In this document: positions 34,563 to 39,144 of the stretch, piece by piece
Layout of the letters: the number at the start of each line of letters is the position of its first letter
Position numbering within the stretch: the stretch's first letter is position 1
Assembly: GCA_002484335.1 (NCBI GenBank)
Contig: DLJQ01000021.1
Location: forward strand, 71,058 to 110,201
From: Flavobacteriales bacterium UBA7612
GTDB lineage: Bacteria > Bacteroidota > Bacteroidia > Flavobacteriales > Weeksellaceae
Direction: 5' to 3'
DNA length: 39,144 nucleotides
Notes under the pieces: model-generated
What the model saw: only the letters and a program-made list of their open reading frames with translations
Told to the model about the DNA's origin: nothing
The model's database searches: none
Translations under genes and position numbers: made by a program

Positions 34563-37500
34563 TATTTTAATAAATTTATTTTTTTCTCAATTGCTTTTTT
34601 ATATTCTCTTGGATAAACCTTTGTAAAAAACTGAAAATTAGTTTCTAAATCAGCTAAAAGGTATTCAGCTAAAGTACTATTTGTTGTTTCAAAATGTTCT
34701 TTTACCAATGTTTCAATAATCGATTTATCATTTTCAGTTATTTCTTCAAGGTTAGCCATATCAGGATTAAAATTATCTTTCAATGAATTATTAATATCCC
34801 ATATATAAGCTATTCCTCCACTCATTCCTGCTCCAAAATTTCGTCCAACTCCACCTAAAATAACTACAGTACCTCCAGTCATATATTCACAACCATGATC
34901 ACCAATACCTTCAACAACAGCTGTAGCTCCTGAATTACGAACTGCAAAACGTTCTCCTGCCATTCCATTAATAAAAACTTTACCTGAAGTTGCTCCATAT
35001 AAAGCAACATTTCCTATAATACTATTTTCATTAGCATTGATTATTGCATTATCATCTGGATAAACACCTAGTTTAGCTCCTGAAAGACCTTTACCAAAAT
35101 AGTCATTTGCATCACCTTCTAATAAAAGTTCCATTCCATTCGTACAAAAAGCTCCGAAGCTTTGCCCAGCTGTTCCTTTAAATTTAAATTGAAGTGAACC
35201 TGATCGCATTCCTTCTGATTTGTAAATCTTAGTTATTTCATGAGAAAGAATTGTACCTACTGTTCTATCTGTATTTTTTATTGATAAACAAGCTTGTACT
35301 CTTTCATTATTTTTCAATGCATCAAGTGATAAATCTAACATTTCCCATGAAAGTGAATCCGATAAACCATGATCTTGTTCCTCTGACTTAATAATAGATA
35401 AATCAGTTTCAACTTTATGCAATAAAGGTTCTAAATCTATTTGATTATGTTTCCAAAAATTAATATCATGTTTACGTTCTAAACATTGAGATTGACCAAC
35501 CATTTCATCAATTGTTTTAAAACCTAAACTAGCCATTAATTCACGTACTTCCATTGCTAAAAATGTAAAATAGTTAACCAAATGCTCAACTTTTCCAGTA
35601 AACTTTTGGCGTAATTTCTCATCTTGCGTTGCCACACCAACTGGACAAGTATTTAAATGACATTTTCTCATCAAAATACAACCTTCAACAACTAAAGCAG
35701 AAGTTCCTATCCCCCATTCCTCAGCACCTAGTAAAGTCGCTATAACTATATCTCTACCCGTTTTTAATTGACCATCAACTTGTAATGTAACACGCTGTCG
35801 TAATTTATTTTTTATTAATGTTTGATGAGACTCAACTATTCCTAACTCCCAAGGCAAACCAGTGTGACGAGTTGAGCTAATTGGAGAAGCTCCAGTACCA
35901 CCATCATAACCAGAAATCAAAATATGGTCTGCTTTAGCTTTTGCCACACCTGAGGCAATAGTTCCTACACCAGCTTTTGAAACTAATTTTACAGAAACAC
36001 GAGCATGCCTGTTTGCGTTCTTCAAATCAAAAATCAACTGAGCTAAATCTTCAATTGAATAAATATCATGATGAGGAGGAGGAGAAATTAAACCAACTCC
36101 TGGAGTTGAATGCCGTGTTTTACCAATCCAATTATCAACTTTATGTCCAGGCAGTTGCCCTCCTTCACCAGGTTTTGCCCCTTGAGCCATTTTAATTTGA
36201 ATTTCTTCTGCCTCAGCTAAATAACGTGCAGTAACACCAAATCGACCAGATGCTACCTGTTTTATAGCTGAACGAAGATTATCTCCATTTTCTTTGATTA
36301 AATATCTATTTTCATCTTCTCCCCCTTCTCCAGAATTACTTTTTGCACCTATTCTATTCATTGCAATAGCAAGTGTTGTATGTGCTTCCCAAGAAATTGA
36401 ACCAAAAGACATCGCTCCTGTAACAAAGCGCTTTAATATTGACTCTAAAGACTCAACTTCATCAATTGAAATAGATTCACGATCATTTTTAAAATCTAAC
36501 AATCCTCTCAGAGTCGTTGCATTTTCTGAAATTTGATTTACAACACGAGAATATTTCTTAAAAACATCATACTTATTATTCCACGTAGCCTGCTGTAACA
36601 AATGAATTGATTGAGGATTATATTGGTGATATTCATTATCTTTTTTCCATTGATAAATACCTCCTGCATCTAAAAGAGTCGACTCATCTTTACCAAATGC
36701 TTTAAAATGTTTTGCTAAAGCTTCTTTAGCTATTTCATCAAAACCAATCCCACTAATTCTTGATACAGAACCAGTAAAACAAGTGTTTACAACTAACTTA
36801 TTTAACCCTATAATTTCAAAAATTTGAGCGCCATGATATGATTGCAACGTAGAAATTCCCATTTTAGAAAATATCTTTAACAATCCATCTCCAACAGCTT
36901 TTTTATAATTGTATTTTAACTGATCTAATTCCTCTAATTGATCAAGTTCACCTTCGTTATACATTTGCCTTATAGAAGCTAAAGCCAAATAAGGGTTAAT
37001 TCCTGTAGCCCCGTAACCTAAAAGTGTTGCAAAATGATGAACCTCCCATACATCACCAGCTTCCATAACAATCCCTATTTTTCGACGAACTCCCTTCCGA
37101 ATTAAATGATGATGTACTGCCGAGCAAGCCAACAAAGATGGAATTGCAGCATGTTGAGAATCTAACGAACGATCCGAAAGAACAATAACCTGAAAACCAT
37201 CATCAACTGCATCTATCGCATAACGACAAATTCTATCTATTGCCTTCTTTAAACCTCCTTCTTTTCCATCAGTTTTAAAATAGGTATAAATAGTTTTTGA
37301 TTGAAATTTTCCTGTATCTACACTTCTCAATTTTTCCAATTGTTCATTACTTAATATTGGAGAATCTAATCGGATAGAATGAGCAAAACTCTTATCTTCT
37401 TCTAATAAGTTTCCATTTCCACCAATAATTGTTGTCAATGACATTACCATTCGTTCGCGAATTGGATCAATTGGAGGATTTGTTACTTGAGCAAAAAGCT

Positions 37501-39064
37501 GTTTAAAGTAAGAACTTAAGTGTTGAGGTTTTTCACTTAATACTGCCAAAGGAGCATCAAACCCCATCGAACCAATTGGTTCTTTACCAGTAGCACACAT
37601 TTCTTTTAATAAAATATTCAAATCCTCACGCGAATAACCAAAAGCTTTTTGATACTTCACAATATCATCCGATTCAAGACGATTAAATCTCACTCTCGGT
37701 CTTGGAAGTTCCTTTATATTTATATTCATATTATCCAGCCAGTCACGATAAGGTTTTGAAGAGCAAATTTCTTTTTTCAATTCTTCATCACTCACAACTT
37801 TACCTTTCCTCATATCAACCAAAAACATTTTCCCTGGTTGTAATCGACCTCGTTCTATTACTTTTGAAGGATCTACAGGAAGTGCCCCTGACTCTGAAGC
37901 CATTATTACTATATCATCAGAAGTTATACAATATCTTGACGGACGTAATCCATTTCGATCCAACGTTGCACCAATAATATCACCATCTGTAAATGAAATA
38001 GACGCTGGTCCATCCCAAGGCTCCATCATACAAGCATGAAACTCATAAAAACCTTTTTTATATTCCTCCATTTGTTCGTTCCCATCCCAAGCCTCAGGAA
38101 CAAGCATCATCATAACATGAGGAAGTGAACGTCCCGAATGATAAAGCAACTCAACCATATTATCTAAATAAGATGAATCAGATTGACCTGGTTTTGTCAA
38201 AGGAAGAATCATATCCATCTCTTGAGGAGTAAAAAATTGACTTTGAAATGTTTTTTCTGATGATTTTAACCAATTTAAATTACCTCCAATTGTATTTATT
38301 TCACCGTTATGAGCTATAAATCTAAAAGGTTGAGCTAAACTCCAAGTAGGAGAAGTATTTGTTGCAAACCTAGAATGAACCATTCCAAAAGCAGAACGTG
38401 TTCTAGGATCTGTTAAATCTTTAAAATAATCACGAACTTGTACAGAACGTAATTGACCTTTATAAATAATTTTTTTACATGAAAAAGAAGCTACATAAAA
38501 ACCTATAGGATCATTATTTGTAACACTTGTAACCTGATGTGCTATATAATTTTTAAAAACAAATAATTTTCGTTCAAAATCTTTTTCTGTATCAATATCA
38601 TATGACCTCTCAATAAAAAGCATTTCCATTACTGGTTCGACACTTTTTGCTAAATCCCCTAAGTCTAAATTATTTACAGGAACAGGTCTATATCCCAATA
38701 TTTTAATATTTAACTTATCTGCTGATTGTTGAATAATTTCTTTACACTCTTCTCTAATAAATTTATTTTGAGGAAAAAACAACATTCCAACTCCATAAAA
38801 ACCTGGATCAGGAAGATCAATTCCATTATTTAAAGCTTCATCAAATAATAATTCATGAGGAATTTGAATTTGAATTCCAGCTCCATCACCTGTATTACTT
38901 TCATAACCAGTTGCACCACGATGTTCCATATTTTCTAACATCGTAATTGCATCGCTTACAATTTTAAAACTTTTAACTCCTTTCGTATTTGCTACAAAAC
39001 CTACACCACAAGAATCAAACTCAAAATCAGGTTGATATAGTCCAAAATTCTCTTCCATTTCCAT
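34562..39064 (-). CDS. gltB: Glutamate synthase large subunit
   Basis: Converts glutamine plus 2-oxoglutarate to two glutamates using electrons from GltD. Domains in order: class II glutaminase with catalytic C19 ('FEFDSCGVGFVAN') after an 18-residue propeptide that should be cleaved; central domain; FMN/2-oxoglutarate-binding barrel ('SGEGGEDENRY', 'KPGEGGQLPGHKV', 'GYDGGTGASPISS'); the [3Fe-4S] cysteines in 'CILMRKCHLNTCPVG'; and the C-terminal GXGXG beta-helix ('GATSGKVFINGMAGERFAVRNSGATAVVEGIG'). 1500 residues, normal for bacterial GltB. Starts at codon 1 or 3 (MEMEE) cannot be told apart. First gene of the gltBD operon; a candidate promoter is at 39111-39141. Confidence 0.97.
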   Translation of the reverse strand: MEMEENFGLYQPDFEFDSCGVGFVANTKGVKSFKIVSDAITMLENMEHRGATGYESNTGDGAGIQIQIPHELLFDEALNNGIDLPDPGFYGVGMLFFPQNKFIREECKEIIQQSADKLNIKILGYRPVPVNNLDLGDLAKSVEPVMEMLFIERSYDIDTEKDFERKLFVFKNYIAHQVTSVTNNDPIGFYVASFSCKKIIYKGQLRSVQVRDYFKDLTDPRTRSAFGMVHSRFATNTSPTWSLAQPFRFIAHNGEINTIGGNLNWLKSSEKTFQSQFFTPQEMDMILPLTKPGQSDSSYLDNMVELLYHSGRSLPHVMMMLVPEAWDGNEQMEEYKKGFYEFHACMMEPWDGPASISFTDGDIIGATLDRNGLRPSRYCITSDDIVIMASESGALPVDPSKVIERGRLQPGKMFLVDMRKGKVVSDEELKKEICSSKPYRDWLDNMNINIKELPRPRVRFNRLESDDIVKYQKAFGYSREDLNILLKEMCATGKEPIGSMGFDAPLAVLSEKPQHLSSYFKQLFAQVTNPPIDPIRERMVMSLTTIIGGNGNLLEEDKSFAHSIRLDSPILSNEQLEKLRSVDTGKFQSKTIYTYFKTDGKEGGLKKAIDRICRYAIDAVDDGFQVIVLSDRSLDSQHAAIPSLLACSAVHHHLIRKGVRRKIGIVMEAGDVWEVHHFATLLGYGATGINPYLALASIRQMYNEGELDQLEELDQLKYNYKKAVGDGLLKIFSKMGISTLQSYHGAQIFEIIGLNKLVVNTCFTGSVSRISGIGFDEIAKEALAKHFKAFGKDESTLLDAGGIYQWKKDNEYHQYNPQSIHLLQQATWNNKYDVFKKYSRVVNQISENATTLRGLLDFKNDRESISIDEVESLESILKRFVTGAMSFGSISWEAHTTLAIAMNRIGAKSNSGEGGEDENRYLIKENGDNLRSAIKQVASGRFGVTARYLAEAEEIQIKMAQGAKPGEGGQLPGHKVDNWIGKTRHSTPGVGLISPPPHHDIYSIEDLAQLIFDLKNANRHARVSVKLVSKAGVGTIASGVAKAKADHILISGYDGGTGASPISSTRHTGLPWELGIVESHQTLIKNKLRQRVTLQVDGQLKTGRDIVIATLLGAEEWGIGTSALVVEGCILMRKCHLNTCPVGVATQDEKLRQKFTGKVEHLVNYFTFLAMEVRELMASLGFKTIDEMVGQSQCLERKHDINFWKHNQIDLEPLLHKVETDLSIIKSEEQDHGLSDSLSWEMLDLSLDALKNNERVQACLSIKNTDRTVGTILSHEITKIYKSEGMRSGSLQFKFKGTAGQSFGAFCTNGMELLLEGDANDYFGKGLSGAKLGVYPDDNAIINANENSIIGNVALYGATSGKVFINGMAGERFAVRNSGATAVVEGIGDHGCEYMTGGTVVILGGVGRNFGAGMSGGIAYIWDINNSLKDNFNPDMANLEEITENDKSIIETLVKEHFETTNSTLAEYLLADLETNFQFFTKVYPREYKKAIEKKINLLK

Positions 39065-39110
39065 AAACTATTATTTAATTTATTAAATATGCAAAAAATA
39101 AATTCCAAAA

Positions 39111-39141
39111 CAAAACTAAAAATAACAAAAACGACTTAAAA
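39111..39141 (-). promoter_or_regulatory. Candidate promoter of gltBD
   Basis: Minus strand: TAGTTTTG (39111-39118 on plus), an exact TAnnTTTG, with TTTT instead of TTTG at -33 after 19 bases (39138-39141). Predicted leader about 40 bases. The window ends 3 bases beyond, so upstream regulators cannot be seen. Confidence 0.35.
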
Positions 39142-39144
39142 ATA

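Noticed and set aside
34562..39064. Reading gltB as a fused NADH-type glutamate synthase.
   Set aside because: The frame ends after the GXGXG domain and gltD is a separate, overlapping gene with its own start.
1..39144. Insertion sequences, phage genes, tRNA or rRNA genes, toxin-antitoxin pairs.
   Set aside because: No transposase, integrase, tRNA-like cloverleaf or rRNA sequence was recognised on either strand.

Overview
The window is AT-rich DNA from a member of the Bacteroidota, almost certainly class Flavobacteriia and plausibly family Weeksellaceae; the genus cannot be resolved from sequence alone. The basis is: T9SS-type sorting sequence, SusC-like carboxypeptidase-regulatory TonB receptor, secreted protein with the 'IGINTTNPNAKALLHV' module common in this family, the divergent tamB / tsaD-rsmE arrangement, and promoters of the Bacteroidota type (TTTG-N19-TAnnTTTG). 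Nearly everything is on the minus strand; only a decayed mnmA/endonuclease pair and tsaD-rsmE are on plus.

Layout. 40-1809: secreted multidomain protein of unknown function. 2034-8244: a four-gene drug-efflux operon read tetR > tolC-like > membrane-fusion protein > RND permease, with a near-perfect promoter and a 31-bp palindrome that fits an autoregulatory operator. 8371-10143: acyl-CoA ligase. 10250-11970: MATE transporter coupled to a small acidic protein. 12105-14409 (plus): an orphan C-terminal piece of the tRNA thiolase MnmA followed by a secreted endonuclease I gene broken by two in-frame TAA codons; this looks like a patch of gene decay. 14459-22216: TonB receptor, DUF4876-like lipoprotein, DUF6850-like outer-membrane barrel, di-haem cytochrome c peroxidase, then lipoate ligase. 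The first four are packed with 5-24 bp gaps behind one strong promoter and form the best candidate for an undescribed system (outer-membrane import coupled to periplasmic redox chemistry). 22507-24897: outer-membrane barrel; Lrp-type regulator, NrtR-like regulator with a degenerate Nudix box, and a four-helix membrane protein. 25111-29706 tamB, divergent from 29770-31496 tsaD-rsmE. 31586-39064: ammonium transporter and the glutamate synthase operon gltBD, a nitrogen-assimilation block.

Seven clear stem-loops punctuate the units. One more, at 25077-25106, has its T-run on the plus strand, where no coding gene ends, and may close a short plus-strand RNA. No tRNA, rRNA, CRISPR array, insertion sequence or prophage was seen. 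All family names come from reading motifs by eye, without database searches.
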